Assembly (NCBI GenBank): GCA_032988165.1
Contig: JANTQF010000016.1
Coordinates: 124,001-188,000, forward strand
Direction of reading: 5' to 3'
Length of the DNA stretch: 64,000 bases
From: Emmonsiellopsis sp. PD_33
Taxonomy: Eukaryota; Ascomycota; Eurotiomycetes; Onygenales; Ajellomycetaceae
Part shown: piece after piece, positions 10,730 to 21,959 of the stretch
Position numbering within the stretch: the stretch's first letter is position 1
Layout: each line of letters opens with the position of its first letter
Translations under genes and position numbers: made by a program
Notes under the pieces: generated by a model
The model's input: only the letters and a program-made list of their open reading frames with translations
Told to the model about the DNA's origin: nothing
The model's database searches: none

Positions 10730-13450
10730 TTACATCTATCATGAATATGGATCCTCTGTGTGAAGATAGCCCTCCTTCTTAGAATTCTAAAGCTGATCTT
10801 TGAAACCTCATCTAATAGCTTATAGCTTAAATTCAAAGCCTCTCTGAATAAGTTCATACACCTACTTTAACCCTGATATCTATCTCAACTTCTGCCCCTC
10901 TAACTGCTCTATTAGACAACACCATAAAGTGCTTAAAAGAGAAACTTGTCATGCTGGCAACCTTTAGTGGTAAAAAGCTTATTGAATATTCTACCTGGTA
11001 ACTCAACATTGTGACCAAGATTAACATTGATGGTCATGCAATTAATAACCTAATTAATTAGATATAATATATCTTCTCATCACTCTCTGGCACTACCTCT
11101 ACTCAATTTCACTCTTAGATGAAGACTAATTTGTACTTCCTGCTATCCTCTGATATCATTCTGAATCAGCTAGATGTCTTATTCTCTAGCCCTATAGTAA
11201 TCTTAAAGGCTTTTACCTGGCTGCACAGTACCTGCCAGCAAACTCTCTTACTAGCTGTCTTTCTCCTGATGTTCAATCAGAAGATCCTTGAAGCTGACAG
11301 ACAGTTATAGAATGATATAATCAAAAAGACTATACTTAAAAAAGTCATCAATCTTGACCTCCTGTAGCAGACTGTCTCTATCTGAGAACCTACTTTGTAT
11401 GCTAACTATTATATGGAACTTTACAAGATAAAGAATAATCTATCTGAAATTAAGGCCATTAAGAACTGGTTCTGCACTGATACTCCTACTAACCCTGAGG
11501 AAGCTTTCTCCAGAGTAACTCAGCCCTATAATCTGAATGTTATAGACTGGGAGCTGATAGCTCATGTGAACAGCTTCTATATCCTCAATATGACTACTAC
11601 TGCTGTTATGAACTGCTGTGCCTGAGGAGTCTACATTAATTATGACAAACCCAGGTACAGGGCTGCTAACTGCTGTGGCACCCACATTCCCCTGAAGCTA
11701 CCTGTATGATTCATGAATGTGCAGATCAAGCCTGAAGAGAAGGACTTTAAAGATGCTAAATCAGATTTAGGAAAAGACTAGCTTTTACATGAAATTGTGA
11801 GTGGAAGCTTCTGAAGTTAAATAGAAAGACCTTTAAGAAGAAGATGATAATTCTGATAATTCTTATACCTACTATAGTTAATCATTCTTTTAATATGAAT
11901 GCTATAGTAGATAGTAGTTGCTATTACTATATAATAATTCATCCTCATATGGTTAACTATTATAACCTCCTGTATATCCTGATTATCCTTCAAAAGATTG
12001 AAGATGTCAGTAGTGACACTGGCAGCTTCATATGAAACATGATGAAGCTTGATGTTAATGTTGGTGAATTCCTCTGAAAGAATGCTTATACATATAAAAT
12101 CAAGAACCTCCTATATAACTTCATATTAGACCTATCTTGATTATCTGAACATCAAGCCCTCATCAATGCATGCAACTGATGTGTTGTGTTCCCCAGAGAC
12201 ATCCATGTGTCTAAGAAAGATGTTTATGAAACTGCTGACCTTTACTAGATCTTCATTAATACCTTTAAGCTTTTCTGATGTTGTAATTGGAAGCTCAAGT
12301 CTTGATTTCCTGTTGAAATCTTTATTACTAGCATGTTCAATATAGAGAAAGCTCTCTCCCAACTCTTTAAGAAGTTAAAAACTGACCTTATAACAGTCCT
12401 TCCCCTACACTATTATGAATTCCTTGATGTTTTTGATTATAAGGCCACTGAGAAGCTCCTACTATTCCATGATGTACATAACTATTATATTAAACTTGAG
12501 AAAATGGACAGCAAAGATCCCCAGCTGCCCTGAAAACCCCTATATAATATGTCATATAATAAACTGCTTGTACTCTGCAAGATTCTCAATAATCTTCTTA
12601 ATAAAGGTTTCATCTGAGTTAGTAATTTGCCTGCTGATGTGCCCATTCTTTTTGCTAAGAAGTCTGGTGAAGATCTCTGATTCTATGTAGATTACTGTAG
12701 TTTTAACTGACTCATAAGAAAAGACTGTTATCTACTACCACTAATCAATGAGACTCTTAAATAAATTGGATGAATTAAGTGGTTCATAAAACTTAATGTC
12801 ATCTCTATATTTTATAAGATCTAAATTGCAGAAGGAGATGAATGGCTGACTGCCTTTTACATAAGATATAATTTATTTGAATGAATAGTTACTTCCTTTA
12901 ATCTTATAAATACTCTAAGTATCTTTCAGGAGTACATCAACTGGGCCCTATGAGATTATTTAGATGAATTTACTTCTATTTACCTTGATAACATCCTCAT
13001 CTTCACTGATGGATCCCACAAATAGCATTAAGAGTATATCCAAAAAGTCCTCACCTATCTCCATAAATACAGTCTTCCAATCAATATTAATAAGTCTGCC
13101 TTCAAAGTTCAGAAGATGACCTACCTCAGCTTCATTATAAAGGTGGGGAAGGGAGTTCATATGGACCTCAAGAAGATTACTGCTATCCTCAAATGAGAAG
13201 CCCCTATAATCATAAAAGATGTATAGGGCTTCCTAGAATTTATGAATTTCTACTGATGCTTCATTTAGGATTTTTCTGATATTATCTAACCACTGACTGA
13301 TCTCACATGCAAAGACTAATAGTTCCAGTGGTCTAGAGAAGCAGATAGGGCATTTGCATGCCTTAAGTAAATATTTATCTCTACTCTGATGCTCATTGTG
13401 TTTGATTCTAACTATCTGATGATAGTTGAAACAGACTCTTTTAGTAATAT
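10730..13450 (+). pseudogene. Gypsy-2 gag and 5' pol (protease, RT, start of RNase H)
   Basis: Gag-like translation runs from about 10,740 (MNMDPL) through FSGKKLIEYSTW near 10,970 and 11,119-11,310. A Cys-rich segment near 11,610-11,700 may be the zinc knuckle. The protease region contains MNAIVDSSCYY near 11,900. RT follows: FYVDYCSFN near 12,680, KLNVISIFYKI and IAEGDEWLTAFY near 12,790-12,860, and IYLDNILIFTDGSH near 12,985, where the second catalytic Asp of Y-x-D-D reads Asn. The frame ends in early RNase H (LMIVETDSFSNI) exactly where Gypsy-1 begins. Numerous stops make it non-functional. Confidence 0.85.
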
Positions 13451-13765
13451 TGAAGCAGGGATGGAGTGTGTGCGTCAGGCAGCACCAAACAGGGCAGCAG
13501 CAAACACAAGAAAGAATCAATATCGATGTCAAAGCAGAGGAATGTATTGGCAATCTATAGTACAAAACAACACAGTAATAGAATGATAAGGTAACACACA
13601 AAAGAAATGAAAGATCTATCTCAAAGAAGCATACACATGCATGAGAAATCCATGAATGAACAGATGAAGTCTCACAATGAAAGGAAAATATCTATCTTCA
13701 TGGCTGCACTTGGTGGTGAAAGCCTTGGCAAAAAATTGATCTGACCTGATGGTGGATCCCCACCA
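13451..13765 (-). repeat. 3' LTR of Gypsy-1 (left copy)
   Basis: Plus strand runs from TGAAGCAGGG to CCCCACCA. It pairs gap-free by length with 24899-25213. It contains two of the rare CpGs of the region (near 13,474 and 13,523). Confidence 0.9.
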
Positions 13766-15090
13766 CATATCTCCCCTCCCCCTGATTTACTGACCTGGTG
13801 AATAAAAGAATGGCTCAATTTTGCAGTGAGGGCAGCAGCCCTGAATACACTGTCTCAAAAAGGAATGCACAGAAGAAACAGGAACAGAATGAGGAATCAA
13901 ATGGCCCTAAGCAGCAAGGGCAGGATAATATGTCCAATCTCAGTTCCACATCAACTGCTAGTGAGGCAAAAGGGTGTCCCACATTGAATGAATTCTACCA
14001 TGAGAGTCAATATGTCCAATCCCAGTTCCAGACATCAATTGTTGGCAGGGCAAGGAGCACCACCACATCAGTGTGGGTGCCAGACAGGGCCTGCCATTTA
14101 CATGCTGGAATTCCCCAGTGCACCAGAGAATGCTTTCATTCTCCTTCTGTTTTGACATCTAGGATTTTTGTGACCAGCCACAGCTGCAAACAGTGTGTTC
14201 CTCTGAGATGAAATGCCCCCAAGCTACCTGATTTGACAGTCATATATTTATGGTGGCAGCCTGGGGCCATTTCATCATTTAATAGTGACATTGCTGAGGG
14301 TTCTGAGTAACCAGCTTCAACCAAGGATAGAGATGGTTGTTGGAGGGCAGGAAGGCACAATTCAAAGCTGATTCTTCCTGGGCTGCAGTAAATGCAGCCA
14401 ATGCAGCTGGCTTCAATTTTGGGCAGAGGCCCAGACAGCATGATTCATCAACAGCTTGAACCATGGATTTGTGAGGCAGCAGCCCCAATGGCCTGAGATG
14501 GAGACTGAAGCTGGAACAGAATTGGTGAGAGGTTTTAGACAAGGAGAGCAGAGTGTGGCCTAGGATGTGTAAACTACTAGGCAGAAGTGAGGCCCAGAGA
14601 AATAAATGGGCAGGTCAGTAATGAAGGAAGGGCATGCTCTATGTAGGCAGGGCAGCCTGTAAGTGCATGGCTTTGTGCTAACAATCTTATGCATGATAAG
14701 ATTCATAGTCTCACTGCAAGGAAAGCAGGGTAGCCAGCAATAGGTGGTGAATGAAGATTGAGGCAAGCAGTGTGGAGGATGAAGATGAAAGGGACACAAG
14801 GAAAAATAGAGAGTGAAGGGAAAGAAAACATGACAGGTAAAATTAGCAGCAGAAGATGCAGGGTGAGATATATACAGGTGAGCAAGCATAGGAAGGAAAA
14901 CAGACACAGCAAGAAAAATCAACACAGAGTAGCAGCAGACTAAGCATAGAAAACAAAAGAAACTAAGGAAGACATGAAGGAAACATAGCATGGAAGGGGC
15001 AGGGTGGAGAGCACAGAAACTGCAAAGGAAAAGAGACTGAATGATGTGGTGAGGAAAACAAATATATGCCAGTGGCAGCAAGGGTGGCAA
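13766..15090 (-). other. Gypsy-1 3' region: pyrimidine-rich leader-like DNA and purine tract
   Basis: Minus strand: 15,090-14,560 is a long C/T-rich tract, open but compositionally biased, so I do not call it coding. From 14,542 to about 13,800 pieces share one frame, but I recognise nothing in them. Two related blocks beginning TATGTCCAAT (13,928 and 14,008, 80 bp apart) form a short direct repeat. The G-rich purine tract (minus strand) abuts the 3' LTR. Confidence 0.4.
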
Positions 15091-15097
15091 CTGCAGC

Positions 15098-15168
15098 AGA
15101 ATGGTGGGCTCTGATTGGCTGAAACATTTCCTGGCCCTGGGGCAGGAAATTGTAATTGGCTGGATTGG
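15098..15168 (-). promoter_or_regulatory. CCAAT-rich module, copy 2 (after the cargo frame)
   Basis: On the minus strand it holds three CCAAT pentamers (15164-15168, 15155-15159, 15114-15118). About 65 bp are shared with 21,697-21,770. The stretch after it on the minus strand (15,090 to 14,560) is strongly pyrimidine-rich, like a fungal CT-rich leader. CCAAT is the known binding site of the HapB/C/E (CBF/NF-Y) complex. A promoter role here is inference. Confidence 0.45.
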
Positions 15169-17874
15169 CTAGCTGGTGTCTGTCTCCTTGTGACTGTGGA
15201 CTGGGATCCTGATGGTGTCTCCTTCTACAGCTATGCAGTCACTGATGATAGAATTGAGAGGAATGTTATTGTAGCAGTAGTAAAAGAAACTCCACTGGCC
15301 AAACAGCTGTTTCTCAGTGTCCATCACAGTTGTGAAGGCATGAACTGCAGCCCCCACAGCTCTCTTGTATCAGGTCAGAATGTAATCCTTGGCTGGCCAA
15401 TCAGGCACCAGGTCAAAAAGAATCTACTGCTCTCTCTGGACCAGAGGATCATCCCATTGCCAACATCCAATCAAAGCTTCAGAAAGTGCATCAAGACCTG
15501 TCACAGCCACAGTGGCAGGAAAGTAATAAGGAATGCTGCTGTACAGAATGGGCAGGCTAGAGGATGTTGAAGGTCCATGTATGAGGTCTTAATTTACCTG
15601 CAAGAGCTGTTCCCATGTGCTGCTCTCTGGAACTTCTAAAGACTTGCTATCTTCCTGGATCCTAACAAACCATGAAAGCATTATTCTCTGCTCAATCATA
15701 GCTGGGCCTGTGCTCCCATGGGAAATGTGTGGCATGGTGATCTGTGCATCTCCCTGCTTGCAAGGAACAGTCTTCCAGCTGGTCTTAAAATCCTGCAAAT
15801 CTTGATTGGTGAGCATCTGTGGGGAGACATTCTGAACAATTCTGCCATCCAGAAACCTCCTTCCATGAAGCTGGTGATTCCACTCAGAGACACAATGATG
15901 CATGCCAGGGACCACAGTTATGCAGTTTACATGATCCTTGTTTGTCATGCTGATGGACCCTTAGATCATGTTTGTGCTGTGGTTCTCCTCAATGAGGTGT
16001 TGAATGTTGACATCAATATGCCAGAAAAATGTGCTATCCCCCTTTCTGGTGAACTTGGTGTAATAGGGGTAGGAGATGAGCCACATCTGGTGATCCAGGT
16101 AAAGAGTGACATACCAGGTATAGTAAACCAGGTCCTGATGAATTATCTGCTGGACAATTCCATAGAGCATCATGTGGAGCCACCCCAGTGACTTCTGATC
16201 CTTTTGCTGATGGAATGAGTACATATCCCATTTATGTGCTGTCATCTTTTCAAGTGTATTATATGCAGTGAGCACACTTTCCCCAGCCATTTCCATTCAG
16301 AGCCAGGAGAAAATTGGAAGAGATAAAGAGCCATCTACACTCCAGCCATTCAATGCAAGGTCCACATTTATGCCTTCCAGGCTGAGGTTCTTCAACATAC
16401 TCACCCAGTTTGGTGGAGTGATGAAAGAGAGGGCAGTGTGCTTCATATAATATATCTGAAGAAGATCCTCTGAGCAGGCAGGGCAGCACCCTTTGCAAAA
16501 ATAATGAAAAGTGCTGTTAGCAGTGCAGATCCAACCAAGATTTCTGTGGCTATTAATGACAGTCTTGAGCCTGAATGTTAAAGCTGCCTGGTCTAAACCT
16601 CAAGTCAGCAAACCAATTTTCCCTCCAAGATTGATGGCATGGTGGTAGCACAAAGGAAAAGGGGATAATAGCTTTGCAAGCTGATTCAGAAGCTTGACAA
16701 GCTGGCTATCATTTAGCTTCTTCACATCATTGAGCTGAGCTTTCAAGGCAGGCTTGACATTCTGATAATATGTGCATCTACAACAACTAGTCTCCCAACA
16801 CTTTTCAACAGCTTCAGCAACATCAGGATCCTCCTTGTTGGCACCTTGATTCTCAAGCTCTGCCATCTCTTCTGGTGAAAGGCCAGCAAAATGGGAGAGG
16901 CTGACATTGGACAGGGAGGTAGCTATCAATGAAACTGATTGGCCAGAGACATGTCATGGGCAAGGGGCAGGCAAACCAGGGCCAGGGTTTTAAGAAGCAT
17001 CAGGTGAGAAAGCAGAAGGGGACATCAGAACTGATCCAGAATGGTAGCAATTATCCTGAGGAGGGCAAGGAGAGGGTAGAGGCATTTGGCCAGTCATATG
17101 GGAATCATGTGGTGAAGCTGGAGGAGGCTGAGGCTGAAGATTTCAAGAGGGCAGAGATAGGGGAATTGGAGGTTGAGGGTCAGCAGGTGCAGGGAGAGAT
17201 AGTGAGATACCTGCAGCAAGAATTCCATCAGGACCAACATAAAGCCCAGTAGCATGGATGGCTTCCATATTCAATGGGGGCCTAATAAAATCTGGCCTGA
17301 AGGCATTTTCAAGGTCTGAAAGCATCAGTTCCTTGTGAAGCTTTTTGCTCCTCCCAGGATTTTGAGACAGCCAAATCTATATTGCCTGGTTGATTCTCTC
17401 CACTGCAGATGGATAGTCACAATTTCTTGTAAAGGTTGCTGCACATCTGCATCATTTATCCTTCTTCAGCATTGGCCAGAATTCATCAGTAATGGCCTTC
17501 CCCCAGTGTTCCACACAAGTTTTATACCTCTCTGAAGTGTGATTTCAGCAAACCCTGACTGTCTCTGCCATGTGACAGATCTCCTCTGTCTGGTGGTAGA
17601 AGTCAGCCTCAGACATCACTGCCTGTCAGGCCCTATCCTTCTTCATTCATTCAAAATATGCAGCCACCTCCTCCTCCCTATCTTCATGCCTGCTCATGAT
17701 CAGATTGGCAATTTCACACTGGACCTGATAACATGGAGCTGTGTGCCTGTCAAGGGTATTAATATAATCCTGAATCTCCTTGGTGATTGACAGCTTTCTC
17801 TTCCCATGTTCAATCAAGGCAAGGGAGTTGGTAGGCTTCAGGGCCAGGGCATGCAGATTTTGGCAGTTCAACAT
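15169..17874 (-). pseudogene. Gypsy-1 cargo frame: Fe(II)/2-oxoglutarate dioxygenase-like protein
   Basis: Downstream of integrase, on the same strand, one frame of 902 codons runs without frameshift from an ATG at 17874 to a TAG at 15169, interrupted by about 14 stops, most of them TGA. The C-terminal third has the signature of the double-stranded beta-helix dioxygenases, closest to the phytanoyl-CoA dioxygenase-like type. His619-x-Asp621 lies in FFWHIDVN (His codon 16018-16020, Asp 16012-16014). Then come NCITVVPGMH, KQGDAQITMPHISHGSTG with distal His719 (15718-15720), and Arg730 (15685-15687), which would bind 2-oxoglutarate. A Cys cluster CKGCCPAC lies near residue 480 and a Pro-rich stretch near 230-300. 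It resembles in my memory uncharacterised fungal proteins of this type; I cannot name one. Substrate is unknown. It could be a captured host gene acting on nucleic acid or chromatin, but that is speculation. Confidence 0.68.
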
Positions 17875-18270
17875 TTTGCAGGAAGGTAGTGAGGGAAATC
17901 ATAGATGTAGTGTTATCATGAGATGTGTAAGTTGGTTCAAAGGTAAGGCTAAGATATCTGTGATGATGGTGAGGGAGAAGTGAAGGAGAATATAGGGTAG
18001 AGTGTGTTCTTATGGTTTTTCAAATGTGGGATGCAAAAGGCAGCCATGGCCAGCAAAATGAGAGAATGAGATAGGCATACCACCATAAAATGAAAGAAAC
18101 AAAGAAAATTGCAAAGGAATGTGAAGATGCATCTGGATCCTGATATGCTACTCATGCCCACATTTGAATCATAAAGAGACAACTAATAAGGGAAATAAAC
18201 TGATGAGTGGATACAGCCAAATAAAGGAAATAAAGAAAGAATGAACAGAATAAGGAAATGAACACAGTGA

Positions 18271-21200
18271 TCAGATAATGACTACAAAACTTTTATTATA
18301 AGGAATTAGAGACTGCAAAGCATCCTCTCCCCCACCCACATCTTCTTCCTCCTCACCACTATCCTCCACTGGATCTACATTATCTAACACTGCCAGCATT
18401 TGATTATCATGAAGGTAAAATTTCTTTATCTGATTGCCTGCAGTGGTGTTGCAGAACAGTGTGCCATCCAGTTCTTTAAGGCAGTAAGTGCCTTTCTCAT
18501 GGTTCACTTCTCATACATGATATAGACCTAACCATTGGAAGTTAAGTTTGATAGAATAGGACATCTCTATTTTGGTGTCATACAGAAGGATGAGATCTCC
18601 CACCTGAACTGAATTGTACACTAACCACTTGGTTTCATTGAATAGATCCTAATTCTTCTCTTGTGTGCACTGCAGGTGAAAGGCTGCCTCCTCCAGATCC
18701 TCATCCCACCTCTCCAACTGTCAAATCTGCATGTATATCAAGTTGGCACAAGAGTGAATAGTGTGCCATGAAAGTGTTTGCCACATCAGAACCTCAAGCT
18801 CAATAGGGAGGATAGCATTATAACCATATTGCAGACAGAATGGCATTTCACCTGTTGATTATCAAATGGAGACATGGTCTGCCCACAATGCTGAGTGGAA
18901 ATAGTTAACCCAATTCCTCCCATCTGCAGCAAGCTTTGCCAGCACATCTGAAATAGGGCAGTGGCCATGTTCAACCATGCCATTTGCCTTCACATTGTAC
19001 AGTGAAATCATTATTTGCCTGACATGATACTTGGCAGTGAGAATCCTGGTCCACTTCTGATTTTCTGGGCCACCATCACAAACCATTTCTTGGAAACAGC
19101 TGTGTTGGCATATGATATCCTCATAAATGAATTGTGCTATATGTTCAGCCTTAGCATGTGCAAGGGGCCAGCCTTTAACCCAGCCAGTGAGGTCATTCTG
19201 AGCAATAACTGCACACAATTTCCCCTGGTTCTTTGGAAACTTGATGACATTGATACACCACTTATCCCACAGATAGTTGTGGTGAGTCAGATACAGTGGC
19301 TCTTCAAGGTAGTTGCTTTCCCAGAACTGGCACTCATGGCATCTCTTGCAATATACCTTGACATCAGTGAACAGGCCTTCCCACTAATATCACTGAGAGA
19401 CCTTATAGTTGATTGCCTTGTGGCCTTTATGGCCTGACTTGTCATGCATCTGAGTAATGATTTCCTTCTGCTCATCTGGATTGTCTACCACATGCCTCAG
19501 TAGAATCCCTTTGCCTGACTGGCAAAATAGATGTTGCCCATGCACCATGTAGTTCAGTGCATGCTTGCACCATTTTGGGAAAACCTTGTGAGGGATATTA
19601 GCAGGCCTCCTCAGAGTGGTAAGATATCTGGTGATTGATTTGCTGTGGTTGGAATAGGATGGTAAAAGAACATGGGATTCTTTGCTGTTAGTATTATCAG
19701 GAACATTGAAGTTAGGGATAGTGGCAGAAGCCATGCTAATGCAATTAAGCTCTACCTCAATGAATTCATTGATATTTTGATCCTCAGGCACCTTGCCATC
19801 AGCAGGTGGTTGTTGAGAAAGACCATTGGCAGTACTATGAATCCATCCAGGAATGTGATGAACATCAAAATTGAACATCTAAATCCAGGTGAGCCAGTTG
19901 GTTACCAGAGCACCAGGAAGATTAGTAGCTGTTCAGTTGAGCTGAGCAATCAAGGTTTTTATGTTAGTTTCAAGAATGAAGTGAATATCATACAGGTAAT
20001 ATCAGCATTTCTTTAACATTTTGAGGATGGCTCAGCACTCTTGCTTTCCTGTGTCATACTTTGCTTCTGCTGGGCTTCAAATCCCACTTTCATACCAATA
20101 GGGATGAAGCTTCCTGTTCCCAACATCTTACTGGCTCAGCATTCCTCCCCAGTCATACTTGCTGGCATTAGTTGCAACCACAATATCCCCAGCATCATTG
20201 GAATAATCAATGCAGCACAGAGCAGGAGTAGTTGTCAGTGCTGTCTTCAGGACTGACATGGCATTCAATTACTCAGGTCCCCAGATGAAAAAGGCATTTT
20301 TCTTGAACAGTGAATAGATCAGGTTGGAAATGAGGGCAAAGTTTGGAATCCAGATGTGATAATACACACAAACATCAATGAAGGTATGAGCCCCAGTGAT
20401 CTCAGTTGATTCAGGCCACTCAATGATTTTGACAATTTTGGTGGCCTCAGGGTGGTGCCTGTCAGCATTGATGACATATTCAACAAGAATCATGCTGGAG
20501 CAGCTGAACTCAGATTTTGCAACCTGGATGCATGTGTTTGAGAGCTTGATGCTGACCAGAGTCTGATTCAGGTTTTGAAGATACTTCAAAACAAACCAGC
20601 AAATTCCTGGCATGACCTCTTTGTCATTGTACTGAGATTATGGACCCTTCACACCAACATTGTCCATGAAATTATCTGCCTGGTGGGGAATGTTTGAATG
20701 GAGAATGTGAGCCATGACTCAGCAGAAGGTAGTAATAGAATTCATGGCATCCTGTGGCAATATTATCTGGTAAAGAAGGCCAATCAGGGTTTGAAAGGCA
20801 GTCATGTTGTGACTATCCTCATGCAAAGTGATCTGGTCATATCTGGAAAAGAAATCCATCATGCTGATGATGACTTGCCCAGCAAAATCTTCTATAAAAG
20901 CATCAGCACTGGAAGGGATATAGGCATTCTGAACCATAATGACATTCATATCCATGCAGGTATTGACAATTTGGTATTTCCTAGACTCCTTCTTCTTGAC
21001 AAGGAACCATTTATTCTGATATGGACTGTGGTAATATTTGAAGACACTAGAGTTGACTCACTTGTGAAGCATTTCTATAACTATCAGCAGCAACTTTTAA
21101 GGAACAGGAAACCCAGGAGCCTGCCATGCTTCATGCTCAACAGCATGAATCCTGATCAGTGGAGAGATCTCTTCAGCCAGTTTTCCATAATCACTGAAGC

Positions 21201-21702
21201 TCCATATCAATGTCTTCTCCCATCTAAGCAGGATTTTGATCAGCAGCTCATGCTCCTGAGGTGTCAAGATTGATCCAATTTGAAGCTTTTCTATTCTATT
21301 AGGTGTGAGATGAGAGCTGCACAGGCAATCTGAGAAATAAGGTGTGATTAGGTGATTGTAAGGTGAAGGTGGATCCTTTGCAGGTTTGATGTTGTCTTGA
21401 TATCATTTCTAATGAATCTCTCTCCATTGATCTGTCCCACCAGGTGTCTCTCCATCTATTACTGGTGTATTGAGAGGCTGAATCTTGTCTGCTTTTTGCT
21501 TGTATAGTGTGGTGACAATTGGGTGATGAGATTGAGGAGAAGGCTCAGTGGAATCATAGAGAGGAAGGTCATGCAGTTGAATGCCATGAACTTGATGAAT
21601 TTCAGAGATAGGGCACTGCAAGAAAGGAAATGTAGCACACAAGGATGGCTGAAAGTGCTGTTGTAGAATGGTGGGAATGTGTGGTGAAGATTTCTGAGGC
21701 AA
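18271..21702 (-). pseudogene. Gypsy-1 pol: reverse transcriptase, RNase H, integrase
   Basis: One frame runs from about 21,480 to the stop at 18271, different from the gag frame. RT shows FSDYGKLAEE and HEAWQAPGF near 21,150, MDFFSRYDQITLHEDS near 20,850 and FMDNVGVKGP near 20,660. The last is the F-M-D-D active site with its second Asp changed to Asn (20659-20661). The RT-RNase H part continues through 20613-20269. RNase H ends HHIPGWIHSTANGLS near 19,850. Integrase has the HHCC start (HDKSGHKGH, CKRCHEC) and keeps D, D and E in NDLTGW, CDGGPEN and GMVEHGH (19,200-18,950). The C-terminus is acidic (EDSGEEEEDVGGGED). No chromodomain was seen. Confidence 0.87.
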
Positions 21703-21770
21703 TTGAATGGTGACCTCTGATTAGCTGGAGGTATTTGTTGGCCCCAGGCTGGGAAATTGTGATTGGCTGG
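21697..21770 (-). promoter_or_regulatory. CCAAT module, copy 1 (between protease and RT)
   Basis: Shares a block of the form AGAATGGTG..CTCTGATTRGCTG and RGAAATTGTRATTGGCTGG with 15098-15168. One CCAAT is intact on the minus strand (21762-21766); the second reads CTAAT, one transition away. It lies upstream of the RT frame and is followed by a pyrimidine-rich stretch. Confidence 0.42.
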
Positions 21771-21959
21771 ATTCCCTCTCACTACTCTTATGTGGCAGAA
21801 TCTCTACCCTGCCATCTATCATACTGATGCTGCTGACTCTGACTTCATCTCTTTACTCACCATCACCATTGTGAAGATCAGTTGGACTCAGCACCTCTAG
21901 TTTAAAGACTAATGCTTGCTGCAAAGATCATTCAGCTGCCTGTCACCATAGTCTCCTAG

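Noticed and set aside
13798..14211. 137-codon plus-strand frame inside Gypsy-1
   Set aside because: It lies antisense to the element's 3' region, has no recognisable motif, includes an 80-bp-spaced nucleotide repeat, and opens in DNA where CpG loss makes plus-strand stops unevenly distributed.
14560..15090. 176-codon minus-strand frame, hydrophobic and Cys-rich
   Set aside because: It is a product of a long C/T-rich tract. The composition alone yields Leu, Phe, Ser, Pro and Cys, and it looks like a leader rather than a protein.
15169..17874. TET/JBP identity for the cargo gene
   Set aside because: The motif order fits the broad 2OG dioxygenase superfamily, nearer to the phytanoyl-CoA dioxygenase-like type (VVPGMH, HGSTGPA). 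I see nothing specific to TET/JBP, so only the superfamily is claimed.
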